A stretch of 64,000 nucleotides of DNA from Obelidium mucronatum. Taxonomy: Eukaryota; Chytridiomycota; Chytridiomycetes; Chytridiales; Chytriomycetaceae. The translations under genes and the position numbers were made by a program. Below, one piece after another: positions 45,468 through 56,352 of the stretch; position 1 is the first letter of the stretch, and every line of letters begins with the position of its first letter. The stretch is from positions 179,125 to 243,124 of the forward strand of contig JAIVFH010000053.1 in NCBI GenBank assembly GCA_025765595.1, given 5' to 3'. The notes under the pieces were generated by a model that was given only the letters and a program-made list of their open reading frames with translations, had not been told where the DNA came from and ran no database searches.

Positions 45468-48296
45468 ATGACGTTAAATCCAGAGAGCTTTACTGATAAG
45501 ACATCTGAAGCACTGGCAAAGGTATGAAATCCAGGTGGAACCCATGAGCATATTCTCACAATTTGCTATAGGCCCAAGCGCTAGCCCGTGACTTCAGCCA
45601 TGCGACTATAACTGCAGTACACATTCTCAATGCTTTGATGGAAGATCAAGACGGGTTCCTTCGATCGGTCCTCTCGAAAGCTGGAGCCGAACCCCTTCAA
45701 GTTGAACGAAAGCTGAAAGCCGCTATGGTCAAATATCCTGCGCAAACACCTGCCCCCGAAACTCTATCGTTTTCAAACGCTGCTCTAAAAGTTCTTCGCG
45801 CTGCTGACGACCTGCGCAAGAAACAGAATGATTCCCATGTTGCCGTTGACCACGTGTTGCTTGCTGCACTCGACGATCGCGAAGTACTTACCATCTTGAA
45901 CGATGCTGGTGTGAACAGAAAATCTCTTGAACAAGCTGTTCAACAAACACGCGGTGGGCGACGCGTTGACTCTGCCTCGTCCGATGCCACTTATGAAGCG
46001 CTAAGCAAGTATGCGATTGATCTTTGTGCTTTGGCTCGAGAAGGAAAACTGGACCCAGTAATTGGACGTGATGAAGAAATCCGACGTGTAATTCGTGTTC
46101 TTGCAAGGTATGTTTGTTTTTTTTTAACACCAAATTGCACATTCATAAGGTAACAATATATCCCACTTTAGACGAACAAAGAATAATCCTGTCCTAATTG
46201 GTGAACCGGGTGTTGGGAAAACTGCCATTGTTGAAGGCTTGGCCCAACGAATCATTCAAAAGGATGTTCCCCAGAATTTGCAAGCAAAAGTCTTCAGTTT
46301 GGATATGGGTGCCCTTGTTGCCGGTGCAAAATATCGCGGTGAATTCGAAGAACGCCTCAAGTCTGTCTTGAAAGAAGTCAAAGAAGCAGATGGTGGCATC
46401 ATTCTCTTTATTGACGAAGTGCATCTGGTTCTCGGTGCCGGGAAGACGGACGGAGCCATGGATGCTGCAAACTTACTGAAACCCATGCTTGCACGTGGAG
46501 AGCTTCGCTTAATTGGAGCTACAACGTTGGCCGAATACCAAAAATACGTGGAGAAGGATGCCGCCTTTGAAAGAAGATTCCAGCAAGTTCTTGTTCCAGA
46601 GCCAAATGTGGAATCAACAATCTCAATTCTGCGAGGACTTCGGGAAAAGTATGAAAACTACCACGGTGTTAGGCTGATGGATACCGCCCTTGTCGCTGCT
46701 GCAACCTTGTCCGACCGCTTCATCACCAACAGATTCCTTCCGGACAAAGCTATTGATCTAATAGATGAAGCCTGCGCTTCAACCCGGGTTCAGCTTGACT
46801 CTCAACCAGAGGCTATTGACATTCTTGAACGCAAACACCTCCAGCTTGAAATCGAAGCTACAGCTCTCGCAAAAGAAAAGGATACAGCTTCGCAGCAACG
46901 CCTCGCGAAGGTCAGGGAAGAAATGGCGAAAATTAAGGAGGAACTCAAGCCACTCAAAATGCGCTATGAAAGTGAGCGCGGTCGCCTGGATGAAATTCGT
47001 GAATTGAAAGTCAAGCTGGATGAACTGAAAGTCAAGATCACAAATGCGGAAATGAACTACGATCTTGCTCTTGCTGCTGATCTCAAATTTGGTGCCGTTC
47101 CAGAACTCAAGGCCAAGATTGAATCCCTTGAACACCGTCATGCTGAGGAGAAAAAGGCTCGAGCGGCCAATATTGAAAACTCTGACGACGGTGGAAAAAT
47201 GCTGCTGACTGAAAATGTGGGACCCGATCAAATTATGGAAGTCGTGGCGCGTTGGACTGGGATTCCTGTTGAACGCCTCAACAAAAGTCAAGTGGAACGT
47301 CTTTTGAACTTGGCTCAGTCTCTTCATAAACGTGTGGTTGGTCAAGATGAGGCCGTGGAAGCTGTTTCAGCCGCTATTCTCAGGTCCCGTGCGGGTCTCT
47401 CTGCCAGAAACCAACCAATTGGTTCCTTCCTGTTCTTGGGACCAACGGGTGTTGGTAAAACAGAATTGGCCAAGACACTTGCCTTTGAATTGTTCGACGA
47501 TGAGAAAAAAGGGCTTCAGCGCTTCGACATGTCAGAATACATGGAGCAACACTCAGTGGCTCGTCTTATAGGAGCACCCCCCGGTTACGTTGGCTATGAT
47601 TCTGGAGGTCAATTGACCGAAACAGTTCGACGCCATCCATACTCAGTCCTGCTCTTCGATGAGATCGAGAAAGCTCATCCGCAAGTTCTGAACATCCTGT
47701 TGCAAGTTCTGGATGACGGCAGACTGACGGATGGACAAGGGCGTGTTGTCGACTTTACGAATACTGTCATCATAATGACCTCGAATATTGGTGCGCGTTA
47801 CTTGCAGGAAGTGGATGACGTAACGAACGAAGTTGAAGCCCGAGTTATGCAAGAAGTCAAATCCACCTTCAAACCCGAGCTTCTGAATCGTATCAGCGAC
47901 ATTGTAGTCTTCAGCCCTCTCAGACAAAAGCAGCTTCATAAAATCGTGTATGCGCAACTTTCACAAATCTCTCAACGTCTCGAATCTCGCAACATTAAGT
48001 TACAAATGACTGATGCGGCTGCAAATTCTATTCTGGAAGCCTCTTATGACCCACATTATGGAGCAAGACCACTTAGAAGATACTTGGAACGCAGGGTCGT
48101 CACTCAACTTTCGCGAATGCTTGTTGCTGGTGAACTTCCCGACCAAAGCGTCGCCACTGTTGAGACTATTGCAGAAAAGAAGGCGCGAGAATCGCCAAGA
48201 GGAACGAAGAGACCATTTGATGGGTCGGCTGATGACGGAGGGGAGTTGTCAATCAGAGTTGAGAAAAACGACTGGGTAGGGATGGATTTGGAATGA
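45468..48296 (+). CDS. HSP104: Hsp104/ClpB-type protein disaggregase
   Basis: Exons 45468-45521, 45572-46107 and 46172-48296 join in phase to 904 residues (yeast Hsp104 has 908). The N-domain starts [19 protein letters not shown]1 has Walker [10 protein letters not shown], Walker [10 protein letters not shown] and pore loop KYRGEFE. A middle coiled-coil domain follows, with long charged heptads. NBD2 has Walker [10 protein letters not shown], pore loop GYVGYD, Walker [12 protein letters not shown] and the sensor region [10 protein letters not shown]. The C-terminus ends DWVGMDLE rather than the DDLD-like tail of yeast. The hexamer extracts polypeptides from aggregates with Hsp70/40 in the cytosol. 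It is probably heat-inducible through the upstream HSE-like site. Confidence 0.96.
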
Positions 48297-48297
48297 A

Positions 48298-48359
48298 AGA
48301 ATTCAAAAGAATTGTTTATTGTTTGTATAGAATTCAAAAGAATTGTTTATTGTTTGTAT
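48298..48359. repeat. Exact 31-bp tandem duplication after the HSP104 stop
   Basis: Two identical 31-bp units lie at 48298-48328 and 48329-48359, beginning one base after the stop codon. Each starts AGAATTCAAAAGAATTG and ends TGTTTGTAT. The poly(A) signal AATAAA directly follows the second. Confidence 0.95.
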
Positions 48360-48402
48360 AATAAAATGCTGCAGTTTTAATTAAGAGGAACTTATTAGGA
48401 AT

Positions 48403-50460
48403 TTATGCAAGAACAGATCTCATAAGATACTGTGAAATTAATTGTGTTAAGATGAGATATGTTTGTAGAAAGAAGTAGAAGGCACAAACGTTTTGCATTC
48501 GCTCGTCTGCTGACTCCTTGATTTGTTTGGCAATGTCAGGATACTTCGCGATTACAGCCATAAAGTCTTCTTTTCGAAGCTCTGCAAGAAAGTTAGGGTC
48601 AGCCAGCAGTGATGAACATACCGTATGTGGAACAGGTGGAAGTGCATCGAATTGATGCAGTTCTTGGAACTTGTTCTATTATTGCGACTTCGCCGAAATA
48701 GGCTGATGGTCCAGAAACAGAGTCGATGAGTTCCCCAAAAGAAGTGATGACGTCAGCTTTTCCAGCTGCAAGGAAAAACATGCTGTTTCCAATTTCATCT
48801 GCGTTAATGATATTTTCTCCAGACTGCCAATTCTTTCGTTGCATTCTCATTGAGAGTTCTGAGAGGACAGACTTTTCGACACTCTTGAATAGACTCAACT
48901 GCACGTCAAATAGTCGTAAGTTTACCACCAGATTTAGAATTGACAGTACCTTTGCAAGTGATTGCGCGCCAACTTCCATATCAAACTGGTCCGGAACGTG
49001 TTGGTCGTTCTCACCGGATTCTGATTCCTTTGTTCGCTTGGTAAACAATTGGAACCTCTCCTCGGCGGCCTCATTGAGAACATTTTGCATGAAGGGAAAC
49101 GCCTTCACAACTTCATCCAGATCTTTCTTATTCAAGATAAAAATGTTGCACTCTTCTTTGGCACGAATTGAAGCCGTTCGCTTCATGTTGAGCAAGACTC
49201 CAACTTCTCCAAAGAATGAACCGTTGGATATTTCAGCGTTGACGCAACCGCTTGGTCCAACAACTTCAACACAGCCCTTCAAGATGAAGTACATTGCATC
49301 AGATTCATCTCCGACTTTAACAATTGTCTCATTTGCTTTGAAAACGAGACACTTAATTCTCATTGCCAACTTGTCACAAAAGGAGTCTGGGGCAGATGAA
49401 AATACAGCAACCTAATTGTTACGGTAAGAAATTTATTCATCACAGATTCCTCTCACCTTTTTGATTTCTTCACGAGCAATTTCGTTCGCGAACTCTCCTC
49501 CGAAACTTTCTTGACTTTTGATATATTGCTGTTTGCGCCACCAAGACTCCTTTGTCGCAGAAAACTCATCAACGAGCTTCTGAGCGATTGAACTCTTGGC
49601 GACTATTTCACTTAGCTTTTGTTTTGTCACAACAACAACCGCGCAATTCGTTTTAGCCATAACTGTGGCAGTCCGCTTGAATTGAAACACTTCGAAAATG
49701 TACATTCATCAGAAGTTTTCTTGATAACCAATTTATACTTACAGACTCCCATTTCACCAAAGAAGGTATAAGGTTGGAGGTCAGTGATACTTCTGTCGTC
49801 AACCACCACAGAAACGGTTCCTTCCGTTAAAAAATAAATCTCCGCGCCTTCATCTCCTTTCTTAACTAGCAGCTGTCCTTGTTTGCGCCTCATTTCATAA
49901 GAACTGAGAGACACTTGTTCCACAACATCTTTAGGAAAACTGGCAAACAAAGGAAATCTTAGAATAGCTTCCATATTTGGGTGATCGTTAAGAAATTTCG
50001 AACGCGAGCGGGGTAACGTGTCGTCATTTTTGATGACAGTGACATCGGCGTGAGGTTGAGAATTTTCAATCTCATCGGATTCTTCCGATAAATCGTGAAG
50101 TGCGTCGCTCATCGTAGATCGAGCCATCGATTCACGTTGTGTTTCTGGTGTTGGTTGTGAAGGTTGAATCAAGGCAGTTGCTCGATCGTAGGCTAAAATG
50201 AGTCTCCATTCCTCGCGTGTAGGATTCTTGTGGCTCTTTAAGGTGCTTATGAAGTTGAAATAAAGTTTGATAATTTCGCGGAGCTCGTTCGATTCTGCAA
50301 CAGATTCCAAAAGCCGGCCCCTCATGTGTTTGTATTGGTTTTGCAGAAACACAACAAGCGCCCTTTGACTCTCCAACTGATCTGAGAGATTTTGAAGTCT
50401 TCTGTCTAGTATCTGTGCATCTAGTTTTGCAGCAGTAGCCGCAGTTGCTGCGTTTGACAT
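48403..50460 (-). CDS. Soluble protein with three cyclic-nucleotide-binding domains
   Basis: The ATG is at 50460 (MSNAATAATAAKLDAQ), with a coiled-coil (LQNLSDQLESQRALVVFLQ) and a disordered linker. CNB 1 follows (LVKKGDEGAEIYFLTEGTVS, then FFGEMG and a spliced KRTATVMA), then CNB 2 (VKVGDESDAMYFILKG, FFGEVGVLLNMKRTASIRA) and CNB 3 (NADEIGNSMFFLAAGKADVI, YFGEVAIIEQVPRTASIRC). Each keeps FGE and the Arg-Thr-Ala cassette. No TM segment is present. A last short exon near 48582-48403 adds a helix (LRKEDFMAVIAKYPDIAKQI). This layout is unlike PKA-R (two CNBs with an inhibitor site). It may be a cNMP sensor partnering the two channels; that is inference. The stop is at 48403. Confidence 0.8.
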
Positions 50461-50547
50461 TCGGCAATTTTTTACGCGTTTCAACTTTTATTCAACGCGT
50501 GCTGAAACGACAGTAAAAACTACACCACCCACCAAATATATGAACAG

Positions 50548-51228
50548 TTACAGGATTGTACAGCTGCACCCGTTTCCCGGCTCTCGTGGAGCAGCGGGAG
50601 CAGCAGGTCCACCTCTAGCCACACCACCACCACCGCCGCTTCCACCAGTGTTTCCCACAGTTTTATCAGCTCCAGCTGGTGCTAGCATCACAAATCAAAA
50701 ACAGCAAAACAAATGGATAATGAAGAATTAAACATACATGACGCTTCTGCAGCAACAGCGCCGTTTTTTACCAATAGGTGGCACGTTGTTGTTTGCCCTA
50801 GGGGGAACTTTGCATCTGCGGCAAAAGAGTTGACACGGGTTAGTGTTTATAACACTGTATTTTAAATAAATCGCGCACCCGACAACGTAGTAGCAGGTTC
50901 AAGAAACTTTCCCCTCAATAGAATGCGCAGGTTGGCAACAGTTTCAGGCGTTTCGCCCGTCCAATCTGTCACGGAGTGAGCGAAAACACTAGACAAGAAA
51001 CGCAGAATATATACCAGAGGGCCAAGCATCGAATATCCGCCGTTTGACAGTTTCGATAGAGTCCGTGGGGTTAAACAGGAGGTCGGTCTTCAGGCCAGAG
51101 ATGAGCAGCAGCCGAACGCACACTTGGTCTTCTGGCACTTTGTCGATAACTACGGCTTTTGCTTTGGCAGGCGCCGTGTCAAGAGTCGCCACGGTGGCCG
51201 ATACCTCGTCGGTGATTGGGTTTTCCAT
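50548..51228 (-). CDS. UBL3: Membrane-anchored ubiquitin-fold protein (UBL3/MUB)
   Basis: Exons 51228-51015, 50965-50879, 50815-50738 and 50681-50548 join in phase to 170 residues. The ubiquitin fold includes VCVRLLLISGLKTDLLFNP, SIETVKRRIFDAWPSDW, NLRILLRGKFLEPATTL and FPLGQTTTCHLLV. All match UBL3/MUB proteins. A Gly/Pro-rich linker leads to the C-terminal CaaX box CTIL, predicted to be geranylgeranylated. UBL3 marks proteins for membrane and vesicle sorting. Compared with plant and animal members it has a longer N-terminal extension (about 34 residues). It diverges from the PRR5-like gene, with 48 bp between starts. Confidence 0.88.
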
Positions 51229-51276
51229 AGCGAATAAATCAACAAAGTAACAAAATAAAATAAATAAATAGGAGAC

Positions 51277-52442
51277 ATGTTTTCGCTGTCGCGCCAGAAG
51301 AGCACGCAGGGCACGTCGGCGTCGACGCCGTCGCTGCCGCGCCGCTCGGCCGAGGCGTCCGCCGCCGCCGCCGCCGCCGCGGGCGTCCAGGCGGCAGCGC
51401 TGCCCGCGGCGCCGGGCGACGGGACGCCGGCGGTGCCGGCCGTGAATCCAAAGAGCCGCGACTCGTCTGTCAACCAGCTGCCGCTCGCGCAAACGAATCA
51501 GAAGTGGTGGACGGCGTCGCTGGGAAAGACTACCCAGAGCACAAACAGCAACTCCAACTCGGACTCAAACAACAACATTGCCAATCTGGAGTATTCCATT
51601 AATTCCGGCGTATCTGACACAGCCGCGTGGAGGGAATTAAGGGGGCGGGTGCTGCCACTGTTCAATGGGGAGGGTTTGAAAGGTTCTATTGAAGAGTTGA
51701 ACGACTGTGTCATGTGAGTCCTGCACAAATGAGGCTCGGGGATGTTAAGCATTTGCCCTCATATGCCAGTGACTGGCTCAATGAATCCGCCTCTCGCTCT
51801 GGAAATATTAGATCGGATTTAAATGAACTAGTAACGAGTGGGACTGTGATTTTAGGGTACACTGGTTTTGCTTCCAGTATTTCCGCTGACGATACAGATA
51901 TTCTTAGAAAGAAAATGCTGATCGCCGGTGAAGAAACTTTGATTCCTCGGCTTTTGGATCTATGGAGCTTTTTTTTTGCAACTGTTGTGCCATATGTCCA
52001 AGGCGTTTTCGTACCTATTCAAGAGCGAGTCAAAGGAATGGAAGGTCCTTCAGCATCTATTGATATCCGTGCTATGACGCTCATTGCCTTTCGGGACAAA
52101 ATCTTGATTCCATTAGCTGTGCGGATGGAAGGTTTGGTGGTCTGGATTTGATTGTGGAGATTCTTACAAGGTAGTTTCGCAGCACTCCTTCCAAGATTAT
52201 TTTCGGACATACCTGAAAAACGATTCGTCGATATTGCCTCACGATGCGTGCAAATGTTTTCAGTACTTCAATCTGTTCGATCAAAACCTAACGATGAAAT
52301 GGCGAAGAAATGTCAGCAGCTTTTGGCACTGATGCGAGACTGTATTCGGGCACACGAAGAATCAGCAGCGAAATCAGCCAAAAGCCAGCAGAAGGAGCAA
52401 CAACAGAAGGAGCAATTGCAACAGCTTAATTTTGGACGTTGA
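51277..52442 (+). CDS. TORC2 subunit of the PRR5/Bit61 (HbrB-like) family
   Basis: Exons 51277-51713, 51812-52131 and 52171-52442 join in phase to 342 residues. The N-terminal 85 residues are low-complexity and GC-rich. The HbrB core begins WRELRGRVLPLFNGEGLKGS and continues IEELNDCV. It runs on through ISDLNELVTSGTVILG, LIPRLLDLWSFFFATVVPYV and QGVFVPIQERVKG, ending with a Gln-rich tail. The family binds Rictor/Avo3 in TORC2, the plasma-membrane kinase complex acting on AGC kinases. The 98-nt first intron was preferred over a 20-nt alternative because of size and frame. Confidence 0.82.
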
Positions 52443-52509
52443 AAAATTTTTGAGAAAAAATTCTCCTTTTTTTTTTTTACTCAGATATTTATCCCTCATT
52501 TGCTGTAGA

Positions 52510-54063
52510 TTAAAAGTCATTCGACCGTCTTTTTCCCCCATGACCCCACACAGCATCTTTCTTCGTTTTCTTAACTGTTCCACTAATTGGCTTAATGTAT
52601 AAACCAATTGCTCCCAGCGTTGGGAGACTGGATAGAGTGTCATCTATTCCAACAGCCTTTCGCGAGCCATACCTAGGCTGAAGGTGCTCGACCCCCTTCT
52701 TCTCGGTGCCTGTATCTTGTTGCAGCTGCCAATTTCGAATAGTGACTGTGCTAGGCGCGCCTGATTTGACACCGAACACATGGGTCTTGGACTTATCAGA
52801 TTGATCATTGCTTATGTATCCTCGGGAAAATAGCTTCAGGGGTGGAAGACGAGAGTTTTCCAAGGTTTGTGGATATTGTATTCCCTTCAATTCCTTGTCA
52901 TCTTCCCAGCGGGGACTTTGCGGAGACATAAATGTTGAAAGATTAGGGAGCTGATCCTCCTTTTCGTTTCGATCTGTTTCTTCAATCCCAAGAGAAGACA
53001 GACTATTAACAGGGACAAAAATCGTATCGTCATCCAAAGCGTGAGAATTCCCAGAAAACTCTTTGTCCCCATCTAATTCTTCTGCTGGATGAAGCACACC
53101 AATTGGAGCGCTTTTGCACCTCTTTTGATTTGGGATATCCATAAGAAGCTTCGATGGGCGAGCTGACTCTTTCCTGCCATTGCCACCACTGCTAGGTCTC
53201 GTTTTTAAAGATAATGTTTCATTGCTGGAAACGATCATATCAAGGCGGTCAATGTAATCATAACTAGCACCGTTCCCAACCCCTATTCCCAACGCCCGAC
53301 ATGTATCTGGATCAAGCCCACCCGTGTTTGAATCCAAATCACCGATCGAGTTTGAGTCTGAAGAAGAAGTACACCATCCTTCGATAGGAGTTTGGAGTAA
53401 AAATTCGTAACTTGTTTCTGGTGGAATTGGTAATTCCTCCCAAGAAATTTGGATGGCGATAGGAGTCGATATGTCGTGAGTCTTGGTTTTTTTCTTAAGC
53501 TCGTCGTGATTTGATTTTGTGGGTTTTTGTGCGGGTTGTTTCTTTGGATTGACAATACGTGGAGTCTCTGCGGTTTGTTCCGGAGCGGCAGATCCGATGC
53601 CGATTGCAATTTGATGCGGTTCAGCAGCCTCGGCAATATATGATAAAGAGTGATTATCTTCGAGATCGGTGTTGTTTCGGAGTGATGGAGTCATTTTGAA
53701 CATTCGGTTGTGACAACTATCTATTCGAGGCTTGGCATTCTGAACAATTCTTTTGGCAGAAAAGGTTTTTGATATTGCTGCCGATAGAGTTGGCTGCTTT
53801 TGCTTTCCGGCACTAGGCTGCTTGGGTTTGTGGGACGGAATTATTGGGGTGATGCTAAACAAGGGGACAATGTCGCTAGCAGATTGGAGATGATTAATAA
53901 TGGCCGGCTTCGGAAAATCTCCTCGATGGCGATGGTGACGGGAAGAGGAAGCTGAACGTGGCGGAATGACGTTCTGCATTCTGAAGAATTGTCTGAAATC
54001 TTGATGATTCCAATCAAACGCAGAGCCATGTCTCAAACAATGAACCATTGTTAATTCTACCAT
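52510..54063 (-). CDS. Disordered protein of unknown function
   Basis: A single open frame ends GGKRRSNDF. The start is placed at MVELTMVHCLRHGSAFDW (54063), since the frame upstream of this overlaps the LIM gene. A downstream Met (MVHCLRHGS) is possible. About 518 residues are rich in Ser, Pro and Lys, without TM or obvious fold. Short conserved-looking islands are SWEELPIPPETSYEFLLQTP and NWQLQQDTG. I do not recognise the family. The 1.5-kb intronless frame supports coding. The stop is 68 bp from the convergent PRR5-like stop. Confidence 0.65.
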   Translation of the reverse strand: MVELTMVHCLRHGSAFDWNHQDFRQFFRMQNVIPPRSASSSRHHRHRGDFPKPAIINHLQSASDIVPLFSITPIIPSHKPKQPSAGKQKQPTLSAAISKTFSAKRIVQNAKPRIDSCHNRMFKMTPSLRNNTDLEDNHSLSYIAEAAEPHQIAIGIGSAAPEQTAETPRIVNPKKQPAQKPTKSNHDELKKKTKTHDISTPIAIQISWEELPIPPETSYEFLLQTPIEGWCTSSSDSNSIGDLDSNTGGLDPDTCRALGIGVGNGASYDYIDRLDMIVSSNETLSLKTRPSSGGNGRKESARPSKLLMDIPNQKRCKSAPIGVLHPAEELDGDKEFSGNSHALDDDTIFVPVNSLSSLGIEETDRNEKEDQLPNLSTFMSPQSPRWEDDKELKGIQYPQTLENSRLPPLKLFSRGYISNDQSDKSKTHVFGVKSGAPSTVTIRNWQLQQDTGTEKKGVEHLQPRYGSRKAVGIDDTLSSLPTLGAIGLYIKPISGTVKKTKKDAVWGHGGKRRSNDF

Positions 54064-54067
54064 AGGA

Positions 54068-55639
54068 ATGAATTCAAAGTCTTTTACTCCACTCAAGGCA
54101 CCGACTGTTCCCAAGCCAACACCTCCAGAACGATTGAATCCAGCAGCGTTTCTTAAGAAAGCTACAATGTCAAAGGATAGCCAAGGAGTTTATAGCTCTG
54201 CATCAACTCTAAGAGACGAGTTGGAAACTCTCGACTCTGCAAAAACACGATTGGTCAGGCAGTTTGGTTCCATCTCGACCCAACCAATCGCAAGACATAG
54301 GACATTGAATTCTCAAAACCCGATGACAAGAAGCAATAGTATCTCTGAAAGGATTGGTGCTTTATCCATTAAGGATATAAATGAAGATCCAGTCTGTCGA
54401 AAGAAGTCGTACCGAAATGATGCCAGTTTAGACGCAAAGGAGAGTGAGAGGGCTCTAAAATACATGGAACGATACAACAAATGCAAATCTGGCAAGAGGC
54501 GAGAGACCGCCCTGAAACATGAATGGAATTCTTCGACCAACTTAAGCTCATCGAATCTAGCACACCGAATTCCCGCAATGACAAGGAGCTCCAAGTGAGT
54601 TCGAAGATTAATTGATACCTTTAAGTTCTAATATTCCGTTTAGAACACCATTATCAACGTCACAATCTACTCTAGTTATGAATCCAGAAGAATCGACAGA
54701 AAGATTGACGTCTCACTCAAGTTCGGTGAGCAGCAACGATGAAAGTGAAACAAGAATTGAACATGAGCCATTGCAATCGGATCAATTAAATGGGCTTGGC
54801 AACAGAGCATTTAGTTTTGTAGATATCAAGCAAGCGCCATCGTTGACTTCGCTCTCGAAAATTCAGCCAGATCATGCGACTCTTGCAGCTTCGGTTCACG
54901 TTACAGTAAGTTGCAAAGGATGCGGCGCTGTCATCCCAGCAACAGAATCAAGCCTCTCTGCTATGGGATTTGTATGGCATCCGAATTGCTTCAAGTGTGC
55001 AAACACTCAATGTGGTATGGTTGAATAGTGTTGTCTTCAAAAAGGAGTTCTCAGATTTGGTTTTTCAGATCGACCGATTGGACAAAGCAACTTCTATCAG
55101 CGAGGAAAGTACTCTTACTGCGAAAACTGCTGGGTTGGAAATGTGTGCGCAAAATGTGATGAATGCGGCCTTCCAGTTGAAGATGTAATGTTCACACAAA
55201 AATTAGATGTCGAGCCGTAATGTTAACACACTTGAAATACTGACATGACAGAGGAGAACCCAAACACTAGTGCAAGGTCACGTTTATCACAAAGCTTGCT
55301 TTATTTGCTCACACTGCAAGAATCCACTTCTGCCTATGACTCAGTTTGTTGAACCGAAAGGAATACGTTTTTGTTTGCCATGCTACCAACAAGTACACGG
55401 CAAAAAGTGCAAGGGCTGTGGAGACCTTTGCCAGGTAACAGTTATTGAATGTATTGAGCCTTTTTTGACGTAAATTGTTAAAGGCTGACTTTGTTGCTTT
55501 TGGTGAAAATGAGACTTACCATCGCGTTTGTATCACATGTAAAGTATGCTATCGTTCTCTTGAAGATTGTGGAGAGTTTTATCGTCAAAAGGATGGCTTT
55601 TATTGCAGTGAACACAGGACTGTGTATTCTGAAAAATAA
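54068..55639 (+). CDS. LIM-domain protein with three LIM domains
   Basis: Exons 54068-54594, 54644-55014, 55069-55184, 55252-55434 and 55484-55639 join in phase to 450 residues. The first 270 residues are basic and Ser-rich without a known fold. LIM 1 begins CKGCGAVIPATESSLSAMGF, then HPNCFKCANTQC and YCENCW. LIM 2 starts CAKCDECGLPVED with CFICSHCKNPL and RFCLPCY. LIM 3 starts CKGCGDLC with VCITCKVCY and FYCSEH. The protein resembles fungal paxillin/Pxl1- and Rga-type adaptors at actin structures and septa, but the upstream region does not decide which. The start codon is 4 bp from that of the divergent gene. Confidence 0.85.
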
Positions 55640-56063
55640 ATTATTCTCTAATAAAATATTGAATTGTTGAAACCATGATTGCGGCAAGTGATGAATCAGC
55701 TCAATTTTGAATGAAGTGTTATATTTCCACTGCAGGTTATTGGATAACGCTTTCAATCCTCAAGACTTGCAGTTTCTCAAAGTATTTGGCACCTTGGGCA
55801 CCGCAGAACCTCTGCAAAAGCCAACTGTAAAGGGCAACTGAGTTGTAAAGACCAACAAGGTTTACTTCTTTGAAGAACTTGCTCAGCAAACAGACCCTTG
55901 TAGCCAAAATGCCAATAACGCCTCAATTTGTCAACCAAGCTATTGCAGGATGGGGCCGATTTATTGAAATGGGTTTTGATGCTTTCAGGCAGTGCAGTAG
56001 GTGTTGCTATTGATATTGCGCATTGCTATTTTATCACTGTTCCGCAATTCAGGATCAATCTTC
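55640..56063. other. Intergenic, 424 bp, after the LIM gene
   Basis: AATAAAATATTG at 55648 probably ends the LIM transcript. No gene, RNA or repeat was recognised in the remainder. Confidence 0.4.
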
Positions 56064-56352
56064 TATTGTAGAGGGACTGGAAGCGGTGCTGGTTCTGAAG
56101 ACAGGTGAGCTGATTGTTGTGGACACTAGGTGTTGTAGGGGGACTGGAAGCGGTTCTGGTTCTGTAGACAAGTGAGCTGATCGTTGTGGGTACTAGAGAG
56201 ATTTTGGAGATAATTCTTAAACTTTATTCCCAAACATGGAGCTTGCAACATGAGTTTCATGTGCCTCCAACACTAGGGAGATTTTGGAGAGAATTCTTAA
56301 ACTTTATTCCCAAACATGGAGCTTGCAATATGAGTTTCACGTGCATCCAACA
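56064..56352 (+). mobile_element. Solo LTR interrupted by a second LTR of the same family
   Basis: The outer 142-bp LTR starts TATTGTAGAGGGACTGG and ends ATCCAACA. A second full copy (56131-56272; TGTTGTAG...CCTCCAACA) sits inside it and is flanked by the 5-bp target duplication CTAGG (56126-56130 and 56273-56277). Outer flanks TCTTC and ACTTC differ by one base. TG...CA termini and 5-bp duplications identify LTRs. Confidence 0.85.

Noticed and set aside
51714..51733. 20-nt intron in the PRR5-like gene
   Set aside because: It closes the frame but is below the plausible minimum; a 98-nt GT-AG intron (51714-51811) closes the same frame.
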